From NCBI RefSeq assembly GCF_038396765.1, contig NZ_CP150096.1, positions 353,501 through 417,500 of the forward strand: DNA of 64,000 nucleotides, read 5' to 3'. Position numbers and translations under genes: made by a program. The stretch is from Chitinophaga caseinilytica (GTDB lineage Bacteria; Bacteroidota; Bacteroidia; Chitinophagales; Chitinophagaceae). Below are positions 36,741 to 46,670 of the stretch, piece by piece. The first letter of the stretch is position 1. Every line of letters starts with the position of its first letter. The notes below the pieces were generated by a model that searched no databases, was not told the DNA's origin, and worked only from the letters and a program-made list of their open reading frames with translations.

Positions 36741-37178
36741 CTATTGTTGCGGAAAGGTGAAATGCAGCAGGGGATATGGCTTCCCCATGCCATCCGTTTC
36801 CGACCGCCCTGTTTCCACGAACCCCATTTTCCGGTAGAAGCCCACGGCCTGGAGGTTTTGTTCGTTTACGTCCACCTTCGTTACGCCCAGTTCCGACAGT
36901 GCGAAACGGACGAGCTGCTGCCCGATCCCCTGCCCTCTCGATGCCGCATCGATGAACAGCATTTCCAGGTTTTCGCCGGAAACGCCCAGCACGCCCGTTA
37001 GCCGTGCATCGTCGCCGGTCACGTACAGGTCGAGCGCAGGCAGGAATTGTTCCGGGATGATCTTTTTGAACAAATCGAAATCGGATTTCTGGAGGAAATG
37101 GTGGGTGGCCAGCACGGAAGATTCCCAAACCTGCATGATGGCGGGGTAATCGGCGGCGGTCGCTTTTCGGATGAACAT
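36741..37178 (-). CDS. GNAT-family N-acetyltransferase (YjaB-like)
   Basis: 145 residues, one GNAT domain: MFIRKATAADYPAIMQVWE opening, the acetyl-CoA loop in AASRGQGIGQQLVRFAL, then VDVNEQNLQAVGFYRKMGFV. It resembles YjaB/YiaC-type acetyltransferases. The substrate is unknown. It lies 24 bases downstream of the ECF sigma gene on the same strand. Confidence 0.88.
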   Translation of the reverse strand: MFIRKATAADYPAIMQVWESSVLATHHFLQKSDFDLFKKIIPEQFLPALDLYVTGDDARLTGVLGVSGENLEMLFIDAASRGQGIGQQLVRFALSELGVTKVDVNEQNLQAVGFYRKMGFVETGRSETDGMGKPYPLLHFTFPQQ

Positions 37179-37202
37179 GTTCGCAAATTAGGGATTTCCG
37201 CG

Positions 37203-37784
37203 TCAGAACAGCGTTCCGGAAGCGATCACCACGGCGCCGATGGCGCCGAATCCCTTCAATTCTTCCCGCATGAGGCCCAGCGATCGGGTCATGTGTTTTT
37301 CCACGGCTTTTACGGAAATCCCCAGTTTCTCGGCGATCTCTTTATAGCTGAGATGGTCGCGGCGGGAAAGGAGGAATATCTCCCGGCTGCGCTCCGTCAG
37401 TTTGTCGAGCGCCGCCGCGAAGGCTTTTTCCAGCTCGCGCAGGTCGTAATTGATATGCAGGTCGGCCGTTTGCCCGGAAGGCATTTGCTGGTGATGCTGT
37501 TCGTGGAGGAGGGAGTTCCGCAGTTCGTTGAAGATCCGGTTGCGGAGGGCGTTGTATAAATAGGAAGGTACGTTCTCGATATGGGCCAGCTCCGTCCGCC
37601 GGCGGTAAAAATTGGTAAAAACCTCCTGCAGCAGGTCTTCCACGATCGCCGGAACGGGCACTTTCCGGAAGGCATAGGCATACATCGCCCCGGCATGCCG
37701 CTGGTACAGCGTCTCGAACGCGCGCGCATCGTTTCCGGCCAGCAACGTCACCAGTTCCCTATCAGACAGTGCGGTATATCCCAT
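37203..37784 (-). CDS. ECF sigma factor, FecI-like
   Basis: 193 residues. Region 2 (LLAGNDARAFETLYQRHAGA; PAIVEDLLQEVFTNFYRRR) and region 4 helix-turn-helix (LSYKEIAEKLGISVKAVEKH) match Bacteroidota ECF sigma-70 factors of Sus loci. The ATG at 37782-37784 is used; the open frame extends far upstream but is only the antisense of fecR. The C-terminus has a short hydrophobic tail. It is transcribed divergently from the FecR anti-sigma gene, 97 bases away, and probably drives the right Sus-like operon. Confidence 0.93.
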   Translation of the reverse strand: MGYTALSDRELVTLLAGNDARAFETLYQRHAGAMYAYAFRKVPVPAIVEDLLQEVFTNFYRRRTELAHIENVPSYLYNALRNRIFNELRNSLLHEQHHQQMPSGQTADLHINYDLRELEKAFAAALDKLTERSREIFLLSRRDHLSYKEIAEKLGISVKAVEKHMTRSLGLMREELKGFGAIGAVVIASGTLF

Positions 37785-37881
37785 GATCGGCGGTAAAAAT
37801 AGGAGAAAATTCAGGATTTTGGCAGGAAGGGGGTAGGGTCGGGCCCCGATACCGTGTCTTATCCTCACACAAGCCCACGTA

Positions 37882-38886
37882 ATGAACGACCAACATCTGT
37901 TGCAACTGCTGGATAAATACCTCCGGAACACTTGTTCCCCGGAGGAAAAACAAGCCCTGGAAACCTGGCTCGAGCGGTACGAATCCCCGTTCCGGGATGC
38001 CGCCCCCGACCCTGCGCCCAGGCTCGCCGCAGTATACGACAGCATTTCGGCCCGGCTGAAAGCCGAAGGCGAAATGCCCGAAGCCCCCGCCACGCCCGTT
38101 CGCCACATCCGCGCCCGCTGGTGGAAAGTTGCCGCCGCGGCAGCCGTCCTCATCACAGGCGCTGCCACTACCTGGACCATCTTACAAAAGCCCGTCATGC
38201 TCCTGGCCTCCGCCCCCGCCGGCGAAAGTACCTTCGTGGAGCTGCCCGATGGCAGCCGCGTGTGGCTCAACGCCAGCAGCAGCCTGGAATACCCCGGCAA
38301 CATGGCCCGCAACGGCCGCACCGTGCGCCTGAAAGGCGAAGGATATTTCGAAGTGGCCCCCGACCAGCAACAACCGTTCGTGGTCCAGACGCAAGACCTG
38401 TCTGTCCAGGTACTGGGCACCTCCTTCAACCTCAAAGCCTACAACGAAGACGCCGCGCTGGAAACCGCGCTCATCGAAGGCAAGGTCGCCGTTTCGCTGC
38501 TGAGCGCCCCTGCGCGCCGGCAGCTCCTGGCCCCCGGCCAGAAACTCCTCCTCACCCGGAAAAATACCCCGGGCGCCGGCGGGGAAGACTGGGGAAACTT
38601 CTACGCACAAGTCCAAAACAATACCAAAACAAAAGATACGATCGCCACAGAAACGCTCTGGCGCAAAGGGCGCCTCCAGTTCCGCGACCAGTCGTTCGCC
38701 GAACTGGCCAAAATCATGGAACGGTGGTACGACAAACGCATCATCATCGCCGATCCTGCGCTGAACGACAACCGGTTTTCGGGGGAATTCCGCAAGGAAG
38801 GGATCAAAGACGCGCTCAATGCCCTGCAGCTGATCGCAAATTTCACGTACGACATGAGAGGGGATACCGTCATCATCAAGCAATAG
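37882..38886 (+). CDS. FecR-type anti-sigma factor
   Basis: 334 residues: cytoplasmic N-terminal segment with CSPEEKQALETWLERYESPF, a single membrane helix near 80-100 (VAAAAAVLITGAATTWTI), FecR domain in the periplasm (STFVELPDGSRVWLNASSSL; ALIEGKVAVSLL) and a C-terminal secretin-like STN-interaction domain (LRFRDQSFAELAKIMERWYD-like). It holds the divergent sigma factor until the STN domain of the SusC at 39076 signals substrate binding. Confidence 0.93.
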   Translation: MNDQHLLQLLDKYLRNTCSPEEKQALETWLERYESPFRDAAPDPAPRLAAVYDSISARLKAEGEMPEAPATPVRHIRARWWKVAAAAAVLITGAATTWTILQKPVMLLASAPAGESTFVELPDGSRVWLNASSSLEYPGNMARNGRTVRLKGEGYFEVAPDQQQPFVVQTQDLSVQVLGTSFNLKAYNEDAALETALIEGKVAVSLLSAPARRQLLAPGQKLLLTRKNTPGAGGEDWGNFYAQVQNNTKTKDTIATETLWRKGRLQFRDQSFAELAKIMERWYDKRIIIADPALNDNRFSGEFRKEGIKDALNALQLIANFTYDMRGDTVIIKQ

Positions 38887-39075
38887 TCAACCAACAAAAA
38901 CAGCTATGGAACGATTCACACCTTGCATTACATCAGACTAGGCGCTCTCCGGCCGCCATCAAATTAAAAAAAGGATAGTGCTGGCACACTACCCTTTAAG
39001 CTAAACATGGAATGAAACAAGTTTTCCGTGCGGGAAGGTTTTTGTTTCAAATTGTTCAACACTCAATCCAAATTT

Positions 39076-42000
39076 ATGAAAAAAACGCTGCGTTCAAAAC
39101 CAGCATTACCCAAGCATTTCTTGCGAAAAACATTATTGTTTATGAAGCTATGCCTGATTCTCATGACTGTGACCGTTCTGCAACTGCAGGCAGCCGTGGG
39201 ATATTCGCAGAACCGGTTTTCCATCGAAAGCCGGCAGATCGAGCTGAAAAAGCTGCTGGAGTGGATCGAAACGAAAAGTTCCTATCGCTTCCTGTACAAT
39301 ATCAAGACCTTCCCCGCAGCGGATAAGGTGGACGTCAAGTTCGACAATGCCACCCTGCCATCCGTGCTCGACCGCATCCTGCAAGGCCGGGCCCTCACTT
39401 ACCGTATCCTCGACGACGGGCTGGTGGTCATTTCTCCCCGCCAGGACGAAAAGATCACCGTAAAGGGAAAGGTACTTTCCGCCGAACAGACCGAACTGAT
39501 CGGGGTGAGCATCCAGCTGAAGGGCACCAGCACCGGAACGGCCACCGACGAGCAGGGCAATTTCAGCCTCAGCGTGCCGCCCAACGGCGTGCTCCTCGTC
39601 TCCTACATCGGGTACGAACCGCAGGAAGTGCCGGTGAACGGGCGCGCGCAGCTCCCCAACATCGTGCTGAAATCTTCCAGCTCCGGCCTGAACGAAGTGG
39701 TGGTACTGGGTTACGGACAGAAACAGGTGCGCCAGAGCGTTACCGGCGCGATCAGCAGCATCCAGACCAAAGAGCTGAAGCAAAGCCCGGTCGCCAACCT
39801 GACCAACGCCCTCGCCGGCCGACTCCCCGGCCTCATCACGGTGCAGCGCAGCGGACGGCCGGGCGCCGACTATTCGCAGCTGTTCATCCGCGGTATTAAT
39901 ACCACAGGCTCCACGAACCCGCTCATCGTGATCGACGGTCTTCCCCGCGGGAACGCCGACCTCGGCCAGCTCGACGCCAACGAGATCGAGTCCGTCTCCA
40001 TCCTGAAAGACGCCTCCGCCACCGCGCTCTACGGTATCCAGGGCGCCAACGGCATCGTGCTGGTAACAACCCGCCGCGGCCAGGAAGGGCCTCCCAACAT
40101 CCAGATCAACGCGCAAACCGCACTGCAACAGCCCGTTACCTTCCCCCGGTTCCTCGACTCCTACCGCTCCGGCCTCCTCCAGAACGAAGCGGCCAAAAAC
40201 GACGGGATGGCACCCCGCTGGAGCGAACAGGAACTGGAATATTTCCGCACCGGCCTCAAACCCTACGATTATCCCAATACCGACTGGTACACGGAAATGG
40301 TGCGCGACTATTCCCCGCAGAAAACCGTGAACGTGAACATCAACGGCGGTTCCAAATATGTCCGCTACTTCGTTTCCGGATCGTACCTGCGCCAGGAGCC
40401 CCTCTACAAACACGGCAATGAGAACATTTACGGTATCAAATACAAATACGACCGCTTCAACTTCCGCTCCAACATCGACATCACGCTCGACAAAAACACC
40501 GACCTGCAGGTAGACCTGGCTTCCCGCCTGGAAAACCGTACCAGTCCCTCGCTCGACCGCGCAGGCGGCGAAATGTTCTGGGTATTGCTGTCGCAAATGA
40601 CCAATCACCTCACGCCCGTGAAAAACCCCGATGGCAGCATCTCTTCCGGGAACATGCGGGAAGATTTCTATAACCTCTACGGCGTGCTCACGCAAAACGG
40701 CTACCTCGATGCTTACTGGCATAGCACGAGCGGCTCCGTGGCACTCACCCGCAAGCTGGATTTCATCACGCCTGGCCTGAAAGTGAAAGGATTGTTCACG
40801 TTCGAGAATTTTGGCGATATCAATACCGCATTCGACCAGGAGTTCGATTCCTACCGGTACAAATCGAAGCCCGGCACGTTCAACGGCGAATATTTCCAGC
40901 ATCGCACCGCTACCAGCCTCCAGCGTTCCGGCGCCACCAGCGGGCAGCGCTATTACTATTACGACCTGAAACTGATGTACGACCGGGATTTCGGGAAACA
41001 TTCGCTGGGCGGGCTGTTCCTCTTCAACCGCAACCTCCGCACACAGGCCGGCGATCTGCCCCGCGTGTATGAAGGATATGTGGGCCGCGTGACGTACAAC
41101 TACGATAAAAAATATTACCTCGAATTCAACGCAGGGTACAACGGGTCGGAGAACTTCCCGGTGGGCAAGCGTTATGGCTTCTTCCCCGCATTTTCCGCCG
41201 CGTGGATGATCAGCAACGAAGATTTCATGCCGAAAGACGGCGCGCTCAGCTTCCTGAAAGCCCGCTTCTCGCACGGGTATGTGGGTAACGACCAGATCGG
41301 CGGCGGGCGCTGGCTGTACATGTCCGACTTCTCCCGCACCGACGGGTTCACCTTCGGCAGCGTAGCCACCGGCAACGGCGGTTATTATGAAAGCAGGATC
41401 GGCAACACCGCCATCACCTGGGAAAAGGCGTCGAAAACCAACCTCGGTTTCGAAACCGGATTTTTGAAAGACAGGATCAAGTTCAACGTAGACATCTTCC
41501 GCGAGCTGCGCAAAGACATCCTCACCTACGCCGGTACCATCCCCTCCTACCTCGGCATCACGGCAGACATCAACCGCAACCGCGGCCGCATCGTGAACCG
41601 CGGCATCGAAGGCGACCTGCATGTGAACATGGACGTGGGCCGCGTGGGGATCTTCACCAAGATCAACTACCAGTTCGTGAAGAATAAAATCCTGGAAATG
41701 GACGAGCCCAAGCTGGAATATGCGCACCAGAGCGTGGTGGGCCTGCCCATCGGGTACGGGCTCGGATATCTGGCGGAAGGGTTGTTCCAGTCGAGGGACG
41801 AAATTTCCAAACACGCGAAGCAGAACTTTGCGCCGCTCATTCCCGGAGACATCAAGTACAAAGACGTTGTGGAAGACGGTGTGATCAATGAAGCCGACCG
41901 GGTGATGATGCCCATGCTCAACGTGCCCACTAGCTATTTCGGCGCCACTTTCGGCATCGATTACAAGGGGCTCGACGTCAGCGCCCTCTTCCAGGGCGCC

Positions 42001-42414
42001 CTCGGAGGCCGGCAGATCTATTCCGCACAGCTGGTATGGAACTACCGCGAAAGCTACCGCCCCATCCACGAAGGCCGCTGGACGCCGGAAAACGCCGCCA
42101 ACGCCACGTTCCCCGCGCTGCACTACAGCGAAAGCAACATGGGCAACAACTTCATCAATTCCAGCTACTGGGTCCGCAAAACCGATTACGTAAAACTGAA
42201 AAACGTGGAGATCGGGTACCGCCTGCCGAAACATTGGATGAACCGCGTAAAAATCAAAAACGCGCGCATTTTCGTGAACGGCATGAACCTCCTCAGCTGG
42301 GACAACGTCCGCGAGCTGGGCATCGATCCGGAATCCAATACCGGCGACCGCTGGGGCTGGCAACCTTATCCGCTCATGCGCGTCTACAACGCAGGCATCA
42401 CCATCAACCTCTAA
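39076..42414 (+). CDS. SusC/RagA TonB-dependent transporter with STN domain (right locus)
   Basis: About 1112 residues. Signal segment near 20-45 (LLFMKLCLILMTVTVLQLQA), STN domain at about 50-115 (ELKKLLEWIETKSSYRFLYN), CarboxypepD_reg-like domain, plug (LNEVVVLGYGQKQVRQSVTG; SVSILKDASATALYGIQGAN) and beta barrel. The STN domain links import to the FecR/FecI pair. The ATG at 39076 (MKKTLRSKPALPK) is used instead of an upstream start. A mismatched hairpin at about 38966-38997 lies in the 189-base gap behind fecR; it lacks a T run and may be a leader structure. Confidence 0.95.
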   Translation: MKKTLRSKPALPKHFLRKTLLFMKLCLILMTVTVLQLQAAVGYSQNRFSIESRQIELKKLLEWIETKSSYRFLYNIKTFPAADKVDVKFDNATLPSVLDRILQGRALTYRILDDGLVVISPRQDEKITVKGKVLSAEQTELIGVSIQLKGTSTGTATDEQGNFSLSVPPNGVLLVSYIGYEPQEVPVNGRAQLPNIVLKSSSSGLNEVVVLGYGQKQVRQSVTGAISSIQTKELKQSPVANLTNALAGRLPGLITVQRSGRPGADYSQLFIRGINTTGSTNPLIVIDGLPRGNADLGQLDANEIESVSILKDASATALYGIQGANGIVLVTTRRGQEGPPNIQINAQTALQQPVTFPRFLDSYRSGLLQNEAAKNDGMAPRWSEQELEYFRTGLKPYDYPNTDWYTEMVRDYSPQKTVNVNINGGSKYVRYFVSGSYLRQEPLYKHGNENIYGIKYKYDRFNFRSNIDITLDKNTDLQVDLASRLENRTSPSLDRAGGEMFWVLLSQMTNHLTPVKNPDGSISSGNMREDFYNLYGVLTQNGYLDAYWHSTSGSVALTRKLDFITPGLKVKGLFTFENFGDINTAFDQEFDSYRYKSKPGTFNGEYFQHRTATSLQRSGATSGQRYYYYDLKLMYDRDFGKHSLGGLFLFNRNLRTQAGDLPRVYEGYVGRVTYNYDKKYYLEFNAGYNGSENFPVGKRYGFFPAFSAAWMISNEDFMPKDGALSFLKARFSHGYVGNDQIGGGRWLYMSDFSRTDGFTFGSVATGNGGYYESRIGNTAITWEKASKTNLGFETGFLKDRIKFNVDIFRELRKDILTYAGTIPSYLGITADINRNRGRIVNRGIEGDLHVNMDVGRVGIFTKINYQFVKNKILEMDEPKLEYAHQSVVGLPIGYGLGYLAEGLFQSRDEISKHAKQNFAPLIPGDIKYKDVVEDGVINEADRVMMPMLNVPTSYFGATFGIDYKGLDVSALFQGALGGRQIYSAQLVWNYRESYRPIHEGRWTPENAANATFPALHYSESNMGNNFINSSYWVRKTDYVKLKNVEIGYRLPKHWMNRVKIKNARIFVNGMNLLSWDNVRELGIDPESNTGDRWGWQPYPLMRVYNAGITINL

Positions 42415-42423
42415 ACCAGCACC

Positions 42424-44082
42424 ATGAAAATAACAAGCATTACGAAGCGATTCATCTGGCTGTTGCTGCCCCTTTGCTGCGCATGCAACAAGAATTTCCT
42501 GGACCGGAAGCCCAGCGATAAAATCACCGAAAGGGAAGTGTTCAAGAACATCGAGAATGCTGAAAAGTTCGTGAACGTGATCTATCAGAGCCTTCCGAAT
42601 ATGTTCAAACCCGGCGGCGCCTGGATCCTCGGCAGCGCAACCGACGAAACCAACCAGTCTATCGACGCATCGGCCTCCTACCCGGACGCCGGCAGTTTCA
42701 ATAATTCGTCCATGAGCCCTTCCGCATTCCCCATGCAGGGCCAGTGGGCGGAATTTTTCGGGAAGATCCGTTCCTGCAACCTCTTCCTGTCCAATTACGA
42801 CATCATCCCCAACGATCCGAATTATCCCGATCGCAAAACGCGCCTCCGCGGCGAAGTGCTCCTGCTGCGCGGCTACTACTACTTCCAGCTGATGATCCGC
42901 TGGGGGAAAGTGCCCCTGCTCACGGACGTGCAAAACCCGTTCGATAACCCGGAGGATATTTACTACAAACGGAATTCCATCGACGAAGTCGTAGCCCAGA
43001 TCGCCAGCGACCTCGACGCTTCCGCGGCGCTGCTGCCCGCAGGTTACGACCAGCGCCCCAACAACTGGGGCCGCGCCAGCAAAACCATCGCCCTGGCACT
43101 GAAAGGCAGGCTGCTGCTGTATTACGCCAGTCCGCTCTACAACCCCACCAACGCCGGTCCGCGCTGGGCTGCGGCCGTAACGGCCTGCCGCGCTGCGCTG
43201 GATACCGCGCTGAACAACGGGTACATCCTGAATGCAAAATACAGCGACGCGTTCACGCAATATTTCAGCCGCGAAGTGATCTGGAGCCGCCCGGCCCCGG
43301 GGGCTTACCGCGACGGCGGGCTCGACCAGGAAATGAACCCGCGCGGTGCCGGCGGTTACGGCAACATCAACCCCTTGCAGGAATTGGTGGATGCTTATGA
43401 AATGAAAGCCACCGGCCTTCCCATCACCGACCCCGCATCCGGGTACAACCCGCTGGAGCCGTATAAAGGCCGTGATAAACGTTTCGAAGAAACCATCCTG
43501 TTCCCCGGCGCCATGTGGAAAGGCCGTGCGCTCGATCCCAATGGCGCAGACGCGCCGCGGCCCGGCCAGGTCATCTCCAACTACTGGCCCCGCAAATACC
43601 TCCTCGAAAACGTGAACCTCTTCAACCTCACCGGCGCTACCGACCGCAAGTGGGTACTGATCCGCCTCGCCGAACTGTACCTCAACTATGCCGAAGCGCT
43701 GAACGAAGCGAATGGCCCCGTGGGAGACGTGAACGCAGCGATTAACGCCGTGCGTAGCCGTGTGGACATGCCCAACTACAATGGAACGGACCGTGATAAG
43801 ATCCGTGAAAAGATCCGTAATGAAAGAAGGGTGGAACTGGCGCTGGAAGACCACCGCTTCTGGGACGTCCGCCGCTGGAACATCGCCCATATCGTCGACA
43901 ACCGCGAGGTGCATGGCGTGAAAGTGATCGGCCAGGGGAACGTGACATATGAATATCCCGTGGTGGAAAAGCGCATTTTCAACAACAACCAGAACCGCGA
44001 TTACTGGCTGCCCGTTCCGCAAAACGAGATCGACAAGGTAGCCGGCCGCAATTCGGAATTCAAGCAAAACACCGGATGGTAA
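42424..44082 (+). CDS. SusD/RagB-type surface lipoprotein (right locus)
   Basis: 552 residues. Lipoprotein signal (LLLPLCCACNKNFLDRKPSD) and SusD signatures: AEKFVNVIYQSLPNMFKP, LRGEVLLLRGYYYFQLMIRW and, near the end, RNERRVELALEDHRFWDVRR. Nine bases after SusC, so co-translated from one mRNA. The substrate is unknown. Confidence 0.94.
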   Translation: MKITSITKRFIWLLLPLCCACNKNFLDRKPSDKITEREVFKNIENAEKFVNVIYQSLPNMFKPGGAWILGSATDETNQSIDASASYPDAGSFNNSSMSPSAFPMQGQWAEFFGKIRSCNLFLSNYDIIPNDPNYPDRKTRLRGEVLLLRGYYYFQLMIRWGKVPLLTDVQNPFDNPEDIYYKRNSIDEVVAQIASDLDASAALLPAGYDQRPNNWGRASKTIALALKGRLLLYYASPLYNPTNAGPRWAAAVTACRAALDTALNNGYILNAKYSDAFTQYFSREVIWSRPAPGAYRDGGLDQEMNPRGAGGYGNINPLQELVDAYEMKATGLPITDPASGYNPLEPYKGRDKRFEETILFPGAMWKGRALDPNGADAPRPGQVISNYWPRKYLLENVNLFNLTGATDRKWVLIRLAELYLNYAEALNEANGPVGDVNAAINAVRSRVDMPNYNGTDRDKIREKIRNERRVELALEDHRFWDVRRWNIAHIVDNREVHGVKVIGQGNVTYEYPVVEKRIFNNNQNRDYWLPVPQNEIDKVAGRNSEFKQNTGW

Positions 44083-44102
44083 AACCTATCAAACCGACAT
44101 CA

Positions 44103-45389
44103 ATGATGAAACATATCGCATTCCCCCTCATAGCCGCGCTGGCGCTGTTCGCAACTGCCGGCTGCAAGAAAGAAAAAGGTTTCGAGCACGATCCCAATGC
44201 GCCCGTGGTGATCGAGAAATTTACGCCGGAAGTAGGCGGCGCTGGCGTGGAAGTGCTCATCTACGGCAGCAATTTCACCAAAGATACCAGCGGCGTTTCC
44301 GTAACCGTGAACGGTGTTCCCGCGTTCGTGGCCGGTGTGGTGGAAGACCGCATCCTTATCGCCATCCCTCCCAAAGCCGGGACGGGCAAAATCGAAGTGA
44401 ACATCCGCGGCCATAAGGGATCGAGCACAGACGACTTCGGATACAAACCCTCCACCGTCGTAACCACCTTCGCCGGCAGCGGAAATTCCAGTTACGTAGA
44501 CGGGAAAGGCACCGCCGCATCGTTCAACATCGGCAACCGCTGCGGTATCGATATCGACGAAAACGGCAACCTCTACGTTCCCGAAGCCGGCAACCTCCGC
44601 GTGCGCAAGATCGCGCCCGACGGAACGGTGACCACGCTCACGGGGAACGGGAACAGCGGCTACAAGGAAGGCGCCGCATCCGAAGCGGAATTCTATATGC
44701 CGTTCGACGTAGTGGCGGCCGGCAACGGGATCGTGTACGTTTCCGACCCCGCGGCATGGACGATCCGGAAAGTGACCGCCAACGGCACCACCTCCCTCGT
44801 AGGCTGGTTCGAAGCCTGGGGAATGGGCATCGACCGGCGCAACGGGACGCTCTATTACACCGATGCGCGTGGAGACGGCAGCGTGTATAAAGTAGACCCC
44901 GCAACCGGCGCTTCCGAGAAAATCATCGGCAGCCTCAGCTACCCTTCAGATGTGGCGGTAGACAGTAAAGGCAACCTGTACGTGGTCGTGAACGGCAGCC
45001 ACATCATCCGCCAATACAAAGCCGGCAGCTGGGAACCCGGCGTTACCATCGGCATCCCCGGCCAGGCAGGTCTCGTGAACGGCCCCGCCGCTTCCGCGAA
45101 ATTCGATCTGCCCTGGAGCGTGGCCGTAGACGCGAACGACAACCTCTTCATCGCCGGCAACGGCACCTGGGACGGCAGTTCCACCAACACCAACCAGTGC
45201 ATCCGCTTCGTGAATACCACTTCGTGGGAAGTGAGCACCTTCACCGGCGGCAGCACGGCAGGTTTCGCGGACGGCACCGGCTCCGCAGCTCTCTTCAGCG
45301 CGCCCACCGGCGTTACCGTTGGGGCAGACGGTGCGGTGTACGTGGTAGACAGGAAAAACGACAGGATCAGAAAAGTGATAGCCGAATAA
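44103..45389 (+). CDS. IPT/TIG plus NHL-repeat lipoprotein (right locus)
   Basis: About 428 residues with lipobox in ALFATAGCKKEK. IPT/TIG domain at about 30-110 (PVVIEKFTPEVGGAGVEVLI), then NHL propeller repeats such as GIDIDENGNLYVPEAGNLRV and VAVDSKGNLYVVVNGSH. Start taken at ATG ATG (44103/44106), just after the SusD stop; a further ATG at 44076 overlaps SusD. Same domain layout as the protein at 35180. Confidence 0.86.
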   Translation: MMKHIAFPLIAALALFATAGCKKEKGFEHDPNAPVVIEKFTPEVGGAGVEVLIYGSNFTKDTSGVSVTVNGVPAFVAGVVEDRILIAIPPKAGTGKIEVNIRGHKGSSTDDFGYKPSTVVTTFAGSGNSSYVDGKGTAASFNIGNRCGIDIDENGNLYVPEAGNLRVRKIAPDGTVTTLTGNGNSGYKEGAASEAEFYMPFDVVAAGNGIVYVSDPAAWTIRKVTANGTTSLVGWFEAWGMGIDRRNGTLYYTDARGDGSVYKVDPATGASEKIIGSLSYPSDVAVDSKGNLYVVVNGSHIIRQYKAGSWEPGVTIGIPGQAGLVNGPAASAKFDLPWSVAVDANDNLFIAGNGTWDGSSTNTNQCIRFVNTTSWEVSTFTGGSTAGFADGTGSAALFSAPTGVTVGADGAVYVVDRKNDRIRKVIAE

Positions 45390-45395
45390 TCAATT

Positions 45396-46529
45396 ATGCA
45401 AAAAATCATGAAAAATCTGCTGGCGGTATGCATCCTCGCAACCGCCAGCTTTACCGCCGCCGCACAATCGGCCGCGTACAAATGGAACGAATTGCCCGTG
45501 AGGGGCCTGCTGATGAGCGCTCCGGCGAAGCAGGACGTAGCCGTGTTCTGTGATTTCGTCCGGAAAGCGTTGCCGAAGGAAGGCGTCAACACGCTGGCCA
45601 TCCGCATCGAATACGGATACCAGTACAAATCGCACCCGGAAGTGGCGGAAAAGAACGCCCTGTCCGAAAGCGATGTGAAGCAGATCGTGAAAGCCGCCAG
45701 GGAAGCGAAGATCAGGCTCATCCCCATCATGAACCTCATGGCCCACCAGTCGGAAGCCACGGAAATGGGGCCGCTCCTGAAAGCCTATCCCCAGTTCGAC
45801 GAATCGCCCGACTACAACCCGCCCGTTCCCTGGAAAAGCGGCGGCATGTTCGATTTCTACAGCAAAAGCATCTGTCCGCGCCACCCCGATCTGCTGAAAG
45901 TGTTCTTCCCGATGATGGACGAGCTCGTGGAAGCATTCGAGGCAGACGCGCTGCACGTGGGGCTCGACGAAGTTTGGATCATCGGCTACGATAAATGTCC
46001 GCGTTGCGGCGGGGGCGATAAATCCGAGATTTTCGCCGAATACGTCAACAAGCTGCACGCACATCTGAAAGAGAAAAACGTGGAAATGTGGATGTGGAGC
46101 GACCGCCTCATCGACGGTAAAACCACCAACCTGCTCGCCTGGCAGGCCAGCATGAACGATACCCACCGCGCCATCGACCGCATTTCCAAAGACATCGTGA
46201 TCACCGACTGGAAATATGAAAGCGCCCCTCCCACACCGGGCTACTTCGCGCTGAAAGGGTTCAACGTGCTCGCCAGCCCCTGTTCCAACACGGAAGTTGC
46301 GCTCGACCAGCTGAAGCAGGTGCTCCAGATCCGGAAAGACGCCACCCGTGCAGAATGGGCCCTGCCGCTGGGCCAGCGCATGCAGGGCGTTTTCGAGACG
46401 ATGTGGTTCAATTCCAAAGAGTTCATCGACGCATATTACGAGCGCGGCGAGTACCGTCCGCTGGCGAAAGAGAACGTAAAAGCCTTCAAGGCGCTCTTCA
46501 AAGCCGTACGCGAAGCGCAAAAGCAATAA
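45396..46529 (+). CDS. GH20-like glycoside hydrolase (secreted)
   Basis: 377 residues with signal peptide (about 1-24, ending FTAAAQS). TIM-barrel sequence with the family-20 active-site pair Asp191-Glu192 in LHVGLDEVWI, where the acid/base Glu follows the Asp that positions the substrate N-acetyl group. The usual family 20 N-terminal domain is missing and the protein is shorter than classical hexosaminidases, so substrate preference (N-acetylhexosaminides) is tentative. A CPRCGGGD element at about 202-209 could be half of a metal site. Last gene of the right Sus-like operon, followed by a terminator. Confidence 0.75.
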   Translation: MQKIMKNLLAVCILATASFTAAAQSAAYKWNELPVRGLLMSAPAKQDVAVFCDFVRKALPKEGVNTLAIRIEYGYQYKSHPEVAEKNALSESDVKQIVKAAREAKIRLIPIMNLMAHQSEATEMGPLLKAYPQFDESPDYNPPVPWKSGGMFDFYSKSICPRHPDLLKVFFPMMDELVEAFEADALHVGLDEVWIIGYDKCPRCGGGDKSEIFAEYVNKLHAHLKEKNVEMWMWSDRLIDGKTTNLLAWQASMNDTHRAIDRISKDIVITDWKYESAPPTPGYFALKGFNVLASPCSNTEVALDQLKQVLQIRKDATRAEWALPLGQRMQGVFETMWFNSKEFIDAYYERGEYRPLAKENVKAFKALFKAVREAQKQ

Positions 46530-46561
46530 CTGTTACCATCCCTGAAAAATCCCTATACCAC

Positions 46562-46592
46562 AAAGCCGCCCATCCGGGCGGCTTTCCTTTTA
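46562..46592 (+). terminator. Terminator of the right Sus-like operon
   Basis: Perfect 10-bp stem AAAGCCGCCC (46562-46571) with GGGCGGCTTT (46576-46585), then CCTTTT. It is 32 bases after the GH20-like stop codon. Confidence 0.85.
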
Positions 46593-46632
46593 TCCAGCCG
46601 TTAAAACCGCACATAACCAGCACCGCAACAAC

Positions 46633-46648
46633 TAGGTAGCACTACCTA
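46633..46648. promoter_or_regulatory. 7-bp palindrome, possible operator
   Basis: TAGGTAG-CA-CTACCTA lies 22 bases upstream of a -7 box, roughly at -52 to -37 of the predicted start, the position where activators commonly bind. No partner regulator is recognisable nearby. Confidence 0.4.
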
Positions 46649-46670
46649 TAGGCGGGCGTTTCACGCGAAC

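Noticed and set aside
37785..38435. N-terminal extension of the ECF sigma frame over fecR
   Set aside because: FecR is on the other strand there, and sigma homology starts at the ATG at 37782-37784.
38966..38997. Terminator before the right SusC gene
   Set aside because: The hairpin has a mismatch and no T run after it; it could only be a leader structure.
39148..44067. A 1639-codon open frame antisense to SusC and SusD
   Set aside because: It spans two well-supported genes in the opposite sense; its composition (His, Val, Glu, Phe rich) is what codon bias in GC-rich genes gives in the mirror frame.
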